A stretch of 9,885 bases of DNA from the NCBI GenBank assembly GCA_045596285.1, contig JAZOCA010000095.1, positions 1-9,885 of the forward strand, given 5' to 3'. The stretch comes from HGM11416 sp045596285 (lineage in GTDB: Bacteria; Bacillota; Clostridia; Christensenellales; Borkfalkiaceae). The notes beneath the pieces were generated by a model. It did no database searches, was not told where the DNA came from, and saw nothing but the letters and a program-made list of their open reading frames with translations. Position numbers and translations under genes: made by a program. Each line of letters starts with the position of its first letter. Within the stretch, counting starts at the first letter, position 1. Below are positions 1 through 6,489 of the stretch, piece after piece.

Positions 1-293
1 GTCGTAAAATATATGTCTGCTGTTTGGTCGTTAGCATAGATTTCTTGAATAACCTTTCCGCCGTGCAAATCTTCCATCGGCGCAAGAACGTTTACTTTAT
101 AGCCTTCTTCCTTGAAAGTTTCTCCAAACTGCTCGGCTAAAGCGTAAATATAATCTGTACCATAACCAGCGTTAAAGATTTTTACGTTGATTACGTTTTC
201 ACCCGTTTCTATATCATCCTGCACGCAAGCAGGTGCAACGATAGCAGAAAACGTCACCAAAAGCACCATTAACATCGTTAAAAGTTTTTTCAT
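1..293 (-). CDS. Sugar ABC transporter substrate-binding lipoprotein (N-terminal 97 residues, cut by window edge)
   Basis: Only the N-terminus is present; the gene runs off the left edge. It starts MKKLLTMLMVLLVTFSAIVA, a basic-then-hydrophobic signal peptide ending in V-A-P-A-Cys23. That is a slightly atypical lipobox, so lipid anchoring at Cys23 is likely rather than certain. The mature part has N-A-G-Y-G-T-D-Y followed by ALAEQFGETFKEEGYKVNV, the opening typical of family 1 extracellular sugar-binding proteins of the MalE/CUT1 class: a first beta strand, then a helix around an 'ALAEQF' core. The ATG at 293 is supported by AGGAG at 305-301, seven bases away. Permease genes of the MalF/MalG type would be expected beyond the edge (inference). 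The promoter shares an 18-bp element with the GH106-like gene, so it is probably controlled by the divergent AraC regulator. The ligand cannot be read from this fragment; pectin-derived oligosaccharides are inferred from the neighbours. Confidence 0.85.
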   Translation of the reverse strand, partial: MKKLLTMLMVLLVTFSAIVAPACVQDDIETGENVINVKIFNAGYGTDYIYALAEQFGETFKEEGYKVNVLAPMEDLHGGKVIQEIYANDQTADIYFT

Positions 294-330
294 AACATCA
301 CTCCTAATGTAATTATTTCATAGGTAGCAA

Positions 331-342
331 TCTTCGCGAAGA
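331..342. repeat. 12-bp perfect palindrome in the leader of the binding-protein gene
   Basis: TCTTCGCGAAGA is a perfect, gapless palindrome lying in the predicted 5' leader of the minus-strand transporter gene, about 30 nt downstream of the predicted start site. It is conspicuously GC-centred in an AT-rich spacer. It could be a dimeric repressor operator or a small RNA hairpin; the sequence alone does not decide. Confidence 0.4.
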
Positions 343-378
343 AAACGAAAAATCGCATACTAATGATTTTGCAAAAAA

Positions 379-407
379 ATTATTGCATATAAATATTTGT
401 CTTTCAA
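379..407 (-). promoter_or_regulatory. Sigma-A-type promoter of the sugar-binding lipoprotein gene
   Basis: On the minus strand, TTGAAA (407-402) is followed by 17 bp and AATAAT (384-379), with a TG two bases upstream of the -10. The predicted transcript starts near 372, leaving a leader of about 80 nt before the ATG at 293. The -35 is the right-hand end of the 18-bp element shared with the promoter at 4510-4538. The sub-optimal -35 and -10 fit a promoter that needs an activator. Confidence 0.65.
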
Positions 408-441
408 CTCTATTTTTTACTATTTTTAATCGATTTTTACC
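403..441 (-). promoter_or_regulatory. Candidate AraC-type activator site upstream of the sugar-binding protein promoter
   Basis: On the minus strand, GTAAAAAATAGAGTTGAA (420-403) is identical to 4551-4534 and overlaps the -35. Twenty bp further upstream is a related half, GGTAAAAATCGATTA (441-427). The GTAAAAA cores therefore recur at a 20-bp period, about two helical turns, as expected for two subunits of an AraC-family activator binding next to RNA polymerase. The 20 bp upstream of the 18-mer match the other promoter at 13 of 20 positions. The assignment to the AraC regulator at 691-1536 is inferred from adjacency and geometry. Confidence 0.6.
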
Positions 442-635
442 CTATTGCAAATTTTTAAGTATCATACCAGTAAAAACTAGATTATTAACAGGTATAAAAT
501 TGGCAAAAACTAGTCACTATAAATTTAATACATTATATAGATGGGAAAAATAAAGCCAGCTCTTTTTATTTTCGCAATAAAATAATCGATTTTTAACTTT
601 TATCTTATTCTTTTTGTCATAATATTATTTTGATA

Positions 636-664
636 TTGACATAAGATAAATTTTTTAGTATACT
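636..664 (+). promoter_or_regulatory. Sigma-A promoter of the AraC-family regulator
   Basis: TTGACA (636-641) is followed by exactly 17 bp and TATACT (659-664), one mismatch from full consensus. Transcription should begin near 671, giving a leader of about 20 nt with GGAGG at 679-683. It is much closer to consensus than the two candidate target promoters, which fits constitutive low-leader expression of a regulator. Confidence 0.8.
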
Positions 665-690
665 CACAAAAAATACACGGAGGAACATTG

Positions 691-1536
691 ATGAAAGAAG
701 AAATTTATCTACAACCTCATCCCAAAGACATGATTGATGCTCGTTTTTTAACTACGTCCATTGTTAAACTCCCTCTTTATCCCCCGCACCACCATATAAA
801 TTTCGAAATAGTTTTTGTGATTAAAGGAAAGGCTACTCACGTCATAAATGGCATTAAATACCCCTGGCATAAAAACAGATGCTCTATTATTCGACCGTCA
901 GACAACCACTATTACAAAGACACAACCAATCACATTCCCTTTTCATACGAGCATAAAGACATATACGCTACAAGTGAACAGGTTAAAAAAATTTGCGACG
1001 CTTTAGACCCAAATTTATACAAAAAAATCATATCGCATCCCGAACCAATAGAATTTTTCATAAGCGATGAATGTATTTATTCGACACTTAATAAGATTGA
1101 GGCTATGCGAACTTGTGGCGACAAAACGTTAGCTCTCTCCCTTCACTCTATAATTCTAGCAATTATAATAACTCAATGGTTGTTAAGCCAACAAAATTTA
1201 AGTCAAAAATGCCCAGAATGGATAACAACACTAACAACAGATTTAAATAATATAGAAATTTTAGCCTTGTCAGTTTCAGATATTGCTAAAAGAACAGGAT
1301 ATTCTCTTCCTTATTTTTCTAGAACCTTCAAGCAATTTATGGGTGAAACTTTTATTTCTTACGTTACAAAAAAACGCATGCACTCCTCTTTAGGTTTACT
1401 CAAAAGCGGAATGAGTGTAATAAATATTTCTCAAGTATTGGGATATAGCAACCCAAGCACGTTTTGTAGGCATTTTCACAATGAGTTTGGTTGTCCACCA
1501 AATAAATATCGCCAAAAAGACGCGATTAAAAAGTAA
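691..1536 (+). CDS. AraC-family transcriptional regulator with N-terminal cupin sensor domain
   Basis: A 281-aa DNA-binding regulator with the usual length and layout of sugar-responsive AraC proteins. Residues about 15-95 form a cupin-like ligand-binding domain, with PPHHHINFEIVFVIKGKATH around His33-His35. The C-terminus holds two helix-turn-helix units: about 194-214 (SVSDIAKRTGYSLPYFSRTF) and about 243-264 (VINISQVLGYSNPSTFCRHF), ending in the family hallmark P-P-N-K-Y-R. ATG 691 is preferred over the in-frame TTG at 688 because GGAGG (679-683) sits seven bases from it. The gene is divergent from the sugar-binding protein gene and convergent with the GH106-like gene. Both of those have a shared 18-bp motif over the -35, so it is probably their activator, responding to a pectin-derived sugar such as rhamnose or a galacturonide. 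The effector is a guess from context; the family assignment is firm. Confidence 0.93.
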   Translation: MKEEIYLQPHPKDMIDARFLTTSIVKLPLYPPHHHINFEIVFVIKGKATHVINGIKYPWHKNRCSIIRPSDNHYYKDTTNHIPFSYEHKDIYATSEQVKKICDALDPNLYKKIISHPEPIEFFISDECIYSTLNKIEAMRTCGDKTLALSLHSIILAIIITQWLLSQQNLSQKCPEWITTLTTDLNNIEILALSVSDIAKRTGYSLPYFSRTFKQFMGETFISYVTKKRMHSSLGLLKSGMSVINISQVLGYSNPSTFCRHFHNEFGCPPNKYRQKDAIKK

Positions 1537-1567
1537 TGTTATATCACAAAAAATTACTAAAACGTAA

Positions 1568-1601
1568 AAAATCGTACAAGTAGATTCACTTGTACGATTT
1601 T
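1568..1601. terminator. Bidirectional terminator between convergent genes
   Basis: A perfect 14-bp stem, AAAATCGTACAAGT (1568-1581) pairing with ACTTGTACGATTTT (1588-1601), with a 6-base loop. It is flanked by A-rich sequence on the left and T-rich sequence on the right, so either strand gives a hairpin plus U-run. It begins about 30 bp after the regulator's stop and lies 2 bp beyond the stop of the hydrolase on the other strand. Confidence 0.88.
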
Positions 1602-1603
1602 AT

Positions 1604-4480
1604 TTATTTTTCAAACAAGCCAAATTTCACAAACGAATAATCTTTGGTATTCTTTTCACATTTCCCATTCTTCCAAGAACCGAACATATCGAACGAGTAT
1701 GGTCCTACGCCAATCGGCTCGAATTTATAATGGTGTGGCCCTAATAAATTTCTATTACCAGAACTTAAAGTCGCCTTAAGCACGTTTTTACCCTTAACTA
1801 AATACTTTGTAATATCAACCTTTGTTGCAAAATAAGATTTCTCCACGATTTTTCCATTAAGAATTAAATCTACCGTGCAATAATTTCCTTTTAAGTCTAG
1901 AATGCACCCACAATCTTCTTCCCATAAAAATTCTTTTTCTAAAGTCATAGTACCCGCAAAGAAAGGAAAGCCATCGTTAATGGTTGTAGTTACGTTTTTT
2001 TGCTGCTTATCAATATAAAAATCACTTCCGCGCATAAACGTTCTTTGATTTTCATCCTGAACAATTCCACTATCGGAATAAACGCCAAAATCGCCCTGCA
2101 AGTAACACGCCTCTATATTCGTGTCGTAATACAACTTGTTTTTCAACCCTTCGGTAACGTTTTTACCGAATAAAACAAAATAAACTTCCTCTCGTTGATA
2201 ATAATTGATTTTTATTATTAATTGGTTTTCACCTTTGACGATAAAATCCTTAACGTTTGCTTTTAATATCTTTTTTTCAAACTCCGAACAGCCGTCAAAA
2301 ACCACTCTTTTACCGTTTAATTCACACCATTCGGTATTCATATCTTCCACCAGTAAAAATATTTTGTTCGGCAAATCCCTTACGTTAAATGTATACTTTA
2401 AATACAAAGTTCCCTTATATCTTTCTTTTAGAAGCGTGTCAAAAACACCCATATCTCGCATGGATTTACTATACTCAATATTATCGTAGGAATAACTTAA
2501 AGTGTCTAACGTTAAATAATTATCGCTTACTTCTTTAATCTCAAATTCACCAGTTAAAACAAGTTCTTTTACTACTTTTTTATCCTCTACTAAATATTCA
2601 TCGTCCAAAAACAGAATAAATGATTCACCTGGGTTAAAATGGATTTTTTTGCCAACGCGTTTTGTGGAATAATTTTCAAGATCAAGGCGTATAAAACTGT
2701 TAAAATCACCTATAAATTCCACCTCTTCTTCCTTGTCCTCACAAAGATTGACAGCGTAAATAAACTTTTTCCCATCAATTTCTCTCAACGTACTTTCAAC
2801 AGCAGTATTAAAATTATTAATGGAATATTCCTGTGTCGCTATTATCTCATCAAATGTAGTATTTGTTTGATAATCATAATTGTGTTCTTTACCTTCAAGA
2901 TATGTTGGTTTTTCATCAGCAAACAACACTTTACCACCTTGAGCAATAAATTCGGTAAACAATTTTTCACTAGTTTTATCAAGCGTGATAGTTTTTGGAA
3001 AAACGATGAAATCATACGAACATTTTCCCACGACAAGTTTTCCGCCCTCAACTTTGCCGTGTTTCGCCATAATTGTTTCATCTAAAATATGATAAGGAAC
3101 GTTCATCTTAGAGAGTTTTTCGCACAGTTTTGTATATGTAATATTTATCGGACATTCATTTAAATAACCTTCTCTTTGATATTTAAAATACACCGAACGG
3201 ATTGGCGAAAACACTCCAACGTTTACATTTTCTTTACTTTCACCCAAAAGGTATCCAAGGTTTGCAAAATAGTCGTTAAACCTCTTAAAATCTTTCCTAC
3301 ACCAAGGGTTTGCCCAAGAAAAATGCGCAGGGTAATCGCGCTTTCTTTGTCCAACGATAGAATACGGCAAAAGATGTTGGCACATAAGGTTAACGCCTTT
3401 TACATATTGCCCTTCCGCGCATAGTTTAGCTTTTTTTGGACTAAAATCCCACCCCGCTCCTGCGAAAGTTTCGGTTAATACTCTTTTTTTACCCAGTTGC
3501 ACGGCAACAGAAGATACCTGTTTTGGTGAAATATATCCTGCGCTCCCCTTTCCCAAATGGTCAATACCGGGAATAGTCATATATTCGTAAAATGGCATAA
3601 CACCACCACAACACAGCATTTGAGAGTTTAAGCTTGTTTCTTCTATATAGTGCCCAGTTAACGAACAACCATTTGCTTTGCACCACTCATATACCTTTTT
3701 TGAAAAGTTTTCAAGTAACAACTCTTGCATTCCTTTCCAAAATCTATATCTAAATTCTCTATAACCGTTCTTTTCAAGAAAAATTAAGCCAAGATTATCT
3801 AAAATATCTTCATTGTATTTATCCATAAAATACTTGGCTATCATATCGGTATACGGCTGATGCGCTCTATGATATTGCGGCTCGTCAGTGAAAAAGCCAC
3901 ACATTTTTTTACCAAACTTGTCTTTCAACCGTTTTTTATATTCATTATGAGTTAATTCAATAAATTGGTCAACAACTTTTGGGTTTAATATGTCGGCTGT
4001 TGAAATTGCAGTGTGTATATAAATATTCAAGTATTCGCCGCACCCACCTTTATCCGTTCTTTTCAGTTCGTTTTCAGTAATAAGATAGGATACTTGCGCG
4101 TCAGATTTATATTCGCCTATCGTATAAGTTATGTATTTATCGCAATTTTCTGGGTTTTCGAGAAGTTTTCCACCAACGAATCCGCTAGGCCAACCATTTT
4201 CATCGTACGACCAACTTTTTAATCCTAATTTATACCCCTCGTCCACACAAGTTTCAATACAATCGAACCACTCATCATCTAAATATTCAGTTTTAAGCCC
4301 ACTTCTTGCGTGCATAAAATACCCACCAAACCCATTTTCTTTCATCCACTTTACTTGGTTTATAAGTTCGGTTTTTTCAAGCCTATCGTTCCAACTCCAA
4401 AAAGGTATGGCTCTATAATCGCTAACGTCGGCTTCTTGTATTATTTCAGATATTCTTTTTACTGAATTTTTACTCGTCAT
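1604..4480 (-). CDS. GH106-like glycoside hydrolase (putative alpha-L-rhamnosidase), cytoplasmic
   Basis: A 958-aa enzyme. Residues 25-104 (IPFWSWND, GGYFMHARSG, SYDENGWPSG) match my recollection of the start of the GH106 / alpha-L-rhamnosidase-like TIM-barrel family. Candidate catalytic acids sit in strand-end motifs F-F-T-D-E200-P and L-T-E337-T-F, with H277-Y-I-E280-E281 as another conserved-looking cluster; these roles are inferred. The C-terminal third looks like beta-sandwich (galactose-binding-like) modules: about 690-780 (GTLYLKYTFNV, W-C-E-L-N-G-K) and about 850-935 (D-L-I-L-N-G-K, then L-L-G-P-H-H). There is no signal peptide, so it should act inside the cell on imported oligosaccharides. 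The start at 4480 is the only sensible ATG, but it has just a weak GAG in Shine-Dalgarno position. Context (GH28, sugar transporter, AraC) supports rhamnogalacturonan breakdown. It could belong to an unclassified relative of GH106 with another sugar specificity. Confidence 0.75.
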   Translation of the reverse strand: MTSKNSVKRISEIIQEADVSDYRAIPFWSWNDRLEKTELINQVKWMKENGFGGYFMHARSGLKTEYLDDEWFDCIETCVDEGYKLGLKSWSYDENGWPSGFVGGKLLENPENCDKYITYTIGEYKSDAQVSYLITENELKRTDKGGCGEYLNIYIHTAISTADILNPKVVDQFIELTHNEYKKRLKDKFGKKMCGFFTDEPQYHRAHQPYTDMIAKYFMDKYNEDILDNLGLIFLEKNGYREFRYRFWKGMQELLLENFSKKVYEWCKANGCSLTGHYIEETSLNSQMLCCGGVMPFYEYMTIPGIDHLGKGSAGYISPKQVSSVAVQLGKKRVLTETFAGAGWDFSPKKAKLCAEGQYVKGVNLMCQHLLPYSIVGQRKRDYPAHFSWANPWCRKDFKRFNDYFANLGYLLGESKENVNVGVFSPIRSVYFKYQREGYLNECPINITYTKLCEKLSKMNVPYHILDETIMAKHGKVEGGKLVVGKCSYDFIVFPKTITLDKTSEKLFTEFIAQGGKVLFADEKPTYLEGKEHNYDYQTNTTFDEIIATQEYSINNFNTAVESTLREIDGKKFIYAVNLCEDKEEEVEFIGDFNSFIRLDLENYSTKRVGKKIHFNPGESFILFLDDEYLVEDKKVVKELVLTGEFEIKEVSDNYLTLDTLSYSYDNIEYSKSMRDMGVFDTLLKERYKGTLYLKYTFNVRDLPNKIFLLVEDMNTEWCELNGKRVVFDGCSEFEKKILKANVKDFIVKGENQLIIKINYYQREEVYFVLFGKNVTEGLKNKLYYDTNIEACYLQGDFGVYSDSGIVQDENQRTFMRGSDFYIDKQQKNVTTTINDGFPFFAGTMTLEKEFLWEEDCGCILDLKGNYCTVDLILNGKIVEKSYFATKVDITKYLVKGKNVLKATLSSGNRNLLGPHHYKFEPIGVGPYSFDMFGSWKNGKCEKNTKDYSFVKFGLFEK

Positions 4481-4492
4481 AACATACTCGTC

Positions 4493-4515
4493 GATAATAA
4501 TTTTATATTATTATC
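4493..4515. repeat. Inverted repeat over the -10 and start site of the GH106-like gene
   Basis: GATAATAAT (4493-4501) and ATTATTATC (4507-4515) are perfect 9-bp arms with a 5-base spacer. The right arm is the -10 box itself on the minus strand. The dyad could be a second operator or a weak 5' hairpin, but AT-only repeats of this kind also arise by chance in such a background. Confidence 0.35.
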
Positions 4516-4538
4516 CCACAAACAAATTAAACGTTCAA
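4510..4538 (-). promoter_or_regulatory. Sigma-A-type promoter of the GH106-like hydrolase gene
   Basis: On the minus strand, TTGAAC (4538-4533) is followed by 17 bp and GATAAT (4515-4510). The transcript should start near 4503, giving a short leader of about 23 nt. The first five bases of the -35 are the end of an 18-bp element identical to the one at the sugar-binding protein promoter. A 9-bp inverted repeat covers the -10 and start region. Confidence 0.65.
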
Positions 4539-4571
4539 CTCTATTTTTTACTCATTATAATCTAAATTTAT
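4534..4571 (-). promoter_or_regulatory. Candidate AraC-type activator site upstream of the GH106-like gene
   Basis: GTAAAAAATAGAGTTGAA (4551-4534, minus) is an exact copy of 420-403. Upstream, ATAAATTTAGATTATAATGA (4571-4552) aligns without gaps to 440-421 at 13 of 20 positions, giving 31 of 38 overall. Similarity stops immediately after the -35 box, so the element and not the whole promoter is conserved. This fits an activator site contacting sigma. Binding by the 691-1536 regulator is inference. Confidence 0.6.
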
Positions 4572-4635
4572 CTTTTTGAATGTTTAATAATATACCCAAA
4601 CAGTTCAACTGAAAATCGGTCTCGCCCGCCAACCT

Positions 4636-4676
4636 AAAGCACAACACTGGCTAACGCCCTGCTTGTGCTTTTTTGT
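4636..4676 (+). terminator. Terminator-like hairpin, plus-strand orientation, in a GC-richer block
   Basis: AAAGCACAA (4636-4644) pairs with TTGTGCTTT (4663-4671), a 9-bp stem with an 18-base loop that contains a small GGC/GCC inner stem. It is followed by a T-run on the plus strand. No plus-strand gene is visible upstream to be terminated (the ORF at 1604-4480 runs away on the other strand). It may therefore end a short unannotated plus-strand RNA, or be part of an intergenic repeat. Confidence 0.4.
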
Positions 4677-4698
4677 TCGCTTTTTCCTCTAATATATA

Positions 4699-4736
4699 AA
4701 AACACCGTAAAGAAACCCTTACAGTGTTTTTTATGT
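4699..4736 (-). terminator. Terminator of the three-gene ABC operon
   Basis: Arms AAAACACCGTAA (4699-4710) and TTACAGTGTTTT (4719-4730) form a 12-bp stem with an 8-base loop. The single C/A mismatch on the plus strand becomes a G-U wobble in the minus-strand RNA, so the hairpin suits minus-strand transcription. It lies just past the stop of the ATP-binding gene (4747), with a T-rich tail. Confidence 0.75.
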
Positions 4737-4746
4737 TTTTATTTAA

Positions 4747-5541
4747 TTAAGATAATATTGCTCTATCGTTTGCGAACTCACCGCCGCTTGCTTTCGAGAA
4801 CATTCCAAGCAAATCTTCAACGGTAAGTTTTGACTTTTCCTCACCGCTAACGTCGATAATTATTCTGCCCTCGTGCATCATAATTAGTCTGTTGCCGTGC
4901 TTAATCGCATCTTTCATATTATGCGTAATCATTAGCGTGGTGAGTTTTTGTTCGTTTACAATTTTATCAGTAATTTCCAAAACTTTTGCAGCCGTTTTAG
5001 GATCGAGCGCAGCAGTGTGCTCGTCAAGAAGCAACAACTTAGGATTGTTCATTGACGCCATCAAAAGAGTTACTGCTTGTCTTTGCCCGCCAGAGAGCAA
5101 GCCCACTTTGCTTGATAAGCGAGTTTCAAGTCCCAAATCTAAAGTTTTAAGGAGTTCTGAGAACTCTTTCTTATCAGCCTTTTTAACACACCAAGAAAGA
5201 GTGTGACGTTTACCTCTCATTTTAGAAATAGCGAGGTTTTCGTCAATCTGCATATCAGCAGCAGTCCCCTTCATAGGGTCTTGAAAAACGCGTCCCAAAA
5301 ATTTGGCACGTTTGTGCTCTGGCATAGAAGTTAAGTCGTGCCCGTCAAGGATAACAGAACCACAATCTAAACGCCAAACACCGGCAATAGCGTTAAGCAA
5401 AGTAGATTTACCTGCACCGTTACCCCCGATAACGGTTACGAAATCGCCGTCGTTAAGCACCAAGTCAACACCGTTTAAAGCAACTTTTTCATTGATAGTT
5501 CCCGCATTAAAGGTCTTTTTAACGTTCTTTAACTCAAGCAT
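4747..5541 (-). CDS. ABC transporter ATP-binding protein (TrpZ/Liv-type partner of a PF04392 system)
   Basis: A 264-aa cytoplasmic ATPase that would drive uptake through the permease encoded just upstream. All nucleotide-binding motifs are intact: Walker A GGNGAGKST (39-47), Q-loop F-Q87-D-P, signature LSGGQRQ (149-155), Walker B LLLLDE (169-174) and switch His207 in I-T-H-N. The length is normal for a single-domain importer ATPase. Its ATG lies inside the last codons of the permease gene (8-bp overlap), with GGGAGGGGAG (5555-5546) immediately upstream, so the two are almost certainly translationally coupled. It is the last gene of a three-gene operon ending in the hairpin at 4699-4730. The family partner is clear; the substrate is not. 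Streptococcal TrpXYZ relatives import tryptophan, but homologous systems are poorly characterised. Confidence 0.9.
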   Translation of the reverse strand: MLELKNVKKTFNAGTINEKVALNGVDLVLNDGDFVTVIGGNGAGKSTLLNAIAGVWRLDCGSVILDGHDLTSMPEHKRAKFLGRVFQDPMKGTAADMQIDENLAISKMRGKRHTLSWCVKKADKKEFSELLKTLDLGLETRLSSKVGLLSGGQRQAVTLLMASMNNPKLLLLDEHTAALDPKTAAKVLEITDKIVNEQKLTTLMITHNMKDAIKHGNRLIMMHEGRIIIDVSGEEKSKLTVEDLLGMFSKASGGEFANDRAILS

Positions 5542-6460
5542 TTTTCTCCCCTCCCTGCGTTAACTGTTTTTTAGAATCAGTCTTTTTCTCGTGGTGATAA
5601 AAATACTTTTTCTTGAAATACGGAATTGCAAGGAACACTGCAACTACGACAGCAGAAAGCAATTTCAAGAGATCGGTATCCAAGCCCAACCAAATTACAA
5701 CTTGATATACGAGGTAATAACAAACACCACCGAGCGCACAACCGAAAAGTTTAAGTGCGAAGTTTCTGCCGATAAAGCCTATAAGAGTTTGTCCTATAAT
5801 AATTGCAGCAAGACCTATAACGATTGCACCACGGCCCATGTTTATATCTGCAAATCCTTGATACTGAGCGAGTAACGCGCCAGATAAAGCAACCAAAGCA
5901 TTTGATATAACCAAACCAAGGATTTTGTTAAATTCAACGTTAACGCCTTGAGCCTTAACCATTTGCTCGTTGTTACCAGTCGCTCTAATCGTACAACCGA
6001 TTTGCGTACCGAAAAAGAAGTATAAAAGTGCAATCAATCCCGCAATTATTAGTCCAACAATAAGTATAGCCATGGGATTATTAAGAGAAGTGATAAGCAC
6101 TTCCAACGTTCTTCCACTTACAGCCATGTTTGCCTTGCCCAAAATCTTGAGGTTGATTGACCAAAGCATAAGCTGAGTAAGTATTCCAGATAAGATAGGA
6201 GGAATTCCCATAATCGTATGCAGAATACCAGTTATCAGCCCCGCCAACGCACCAGCCAAGAGAGCTGCGAGCAAGCACACCCAAACGTTTACACCGCTAT
6301 TCAACAAAACTGCGCAAACGCATGCGCCTGTGGTAATCGAGCCGTCAACCGTTAGATCTGCAAAATCTAGTATCTTATAGGTGATATATAACCCGATTGC
6401 CATTATGCCCCAAATAAGACCCTGTGCGACTGCGCCAGGAAGGGCGTTCAATAACTCCAT
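5534..6460 (-). CDS. ABC transporter permease, BPD_transp_2 family (TrpY-like)
   Basis: A 308-aa integral membrane permease of the LivH/RbsC-like branched-chain permease family. The chain is dominated by hydrophobic helices (about eight to nine). It has the cytoplasmic coupling segment RATGNNEQMVKAQGVN in the middle, and a charged Lys/His-rich tail (KKKYFYHHEKKTDSKK) after the last helix. GGAG about ten bases upstream supports ATG 6460. Only 29 bp separate it from the binding-protein gene upstream, and it overlaps the ATPase gene by 8 bp, so one operon is likely. In this family a single permease gene usually serves as a homodimer, in keeping with one permease gene here. The substrate is unknown: an amino acid such as tryptophan or tyrosine is possible from the PF04392 association, and nothing in the sequence proves it. 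Confidence 0.9.
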   Translation of the reverse strand: MELLNALPGAVAQGLIWGIMAIGLYITYKILDFADLTVDGSITTGACVCAVLLNSGVNVWVCLLAALLAGALAGLITGILHTIMGIPPILSGILTQLMLWSINLKILGKANMAVSGRTLEVLITSLNNPMAILIVGLIIAGLIALLYFFFGTQIGCTIRATGNNEQMVKAQGVNVEFNKILGLVISNALVALSGALLAQYQGFADINMGRGAIVIGLAAIIIGQTLIGFIGRNFALKLFGCALGGVCYYLVYQVVIWLGLDTDLLKLLSAVVVAVFLAIPYFKKKYFYHHEKKTDSKKQLTQGGEKNA

Positions 6461-6489
6461 AATGTTAACACTCCAAGATTAGTCGTTTA

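Larger units (their letters stand above)
294..690. other. Divergent intergenic control region
   Basis: About 400 bp, strongly AT-rich, with no gene visible. It holds outward-facing promoters for the binding-protein gene (minus) and the AraC regulator (plus), the activator-like site at 403-441, and a palindrome at 331-342. There are also additional half-site-like sequences: GTAAAAACTAGAT at 470-482 (plus), the related GCAAAAACTAGTC at 503-515 (plus), and GTTAAAAATCGATTA at 597-583 (minus). The last matches the distal half-site at 441-427 at 14 of 15 positions. Confidence 0.7.
4481..4746. other. Intergenic spacer with no coding gene seen
   Basis: About 266 bp between the GH106-like gene and the ABC operon's last gene. 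From left to right it holds the hydrolase promoter with its dyad, the activator-like site (4534-4571), a short palindrome CAGTTCAACTG (4601-4611), a GC-richer block (4618-4670) with a plus-oriented hairpin, and the ABC operon terminator. A possible plus-strand -10, TATAAT, lies at 4556-4561. Confidence 0.6.

Noticed and set aside
688..690. TTG as the start of the AraC regulator
   Set aside because: The adjacent ATG at 691 has the better codon and a seven-base spacing from GGAGG.
2639..3085. 148-codon open frame on the plus strand inside the GH106-like gene
   Set aside because: It is antisense to a well-supported gene, with a low-complexity Phe/Ile/Lys-rich translation and no ribosome binding site.
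4477..4485. Two-codon ORF ATG-TTA-TGA overlapping the start of the GH106-like gene, a possible minimal uORF
   Set aside because: So short a frame is expected by chance, and it has no better ribosome binding site than the main start.
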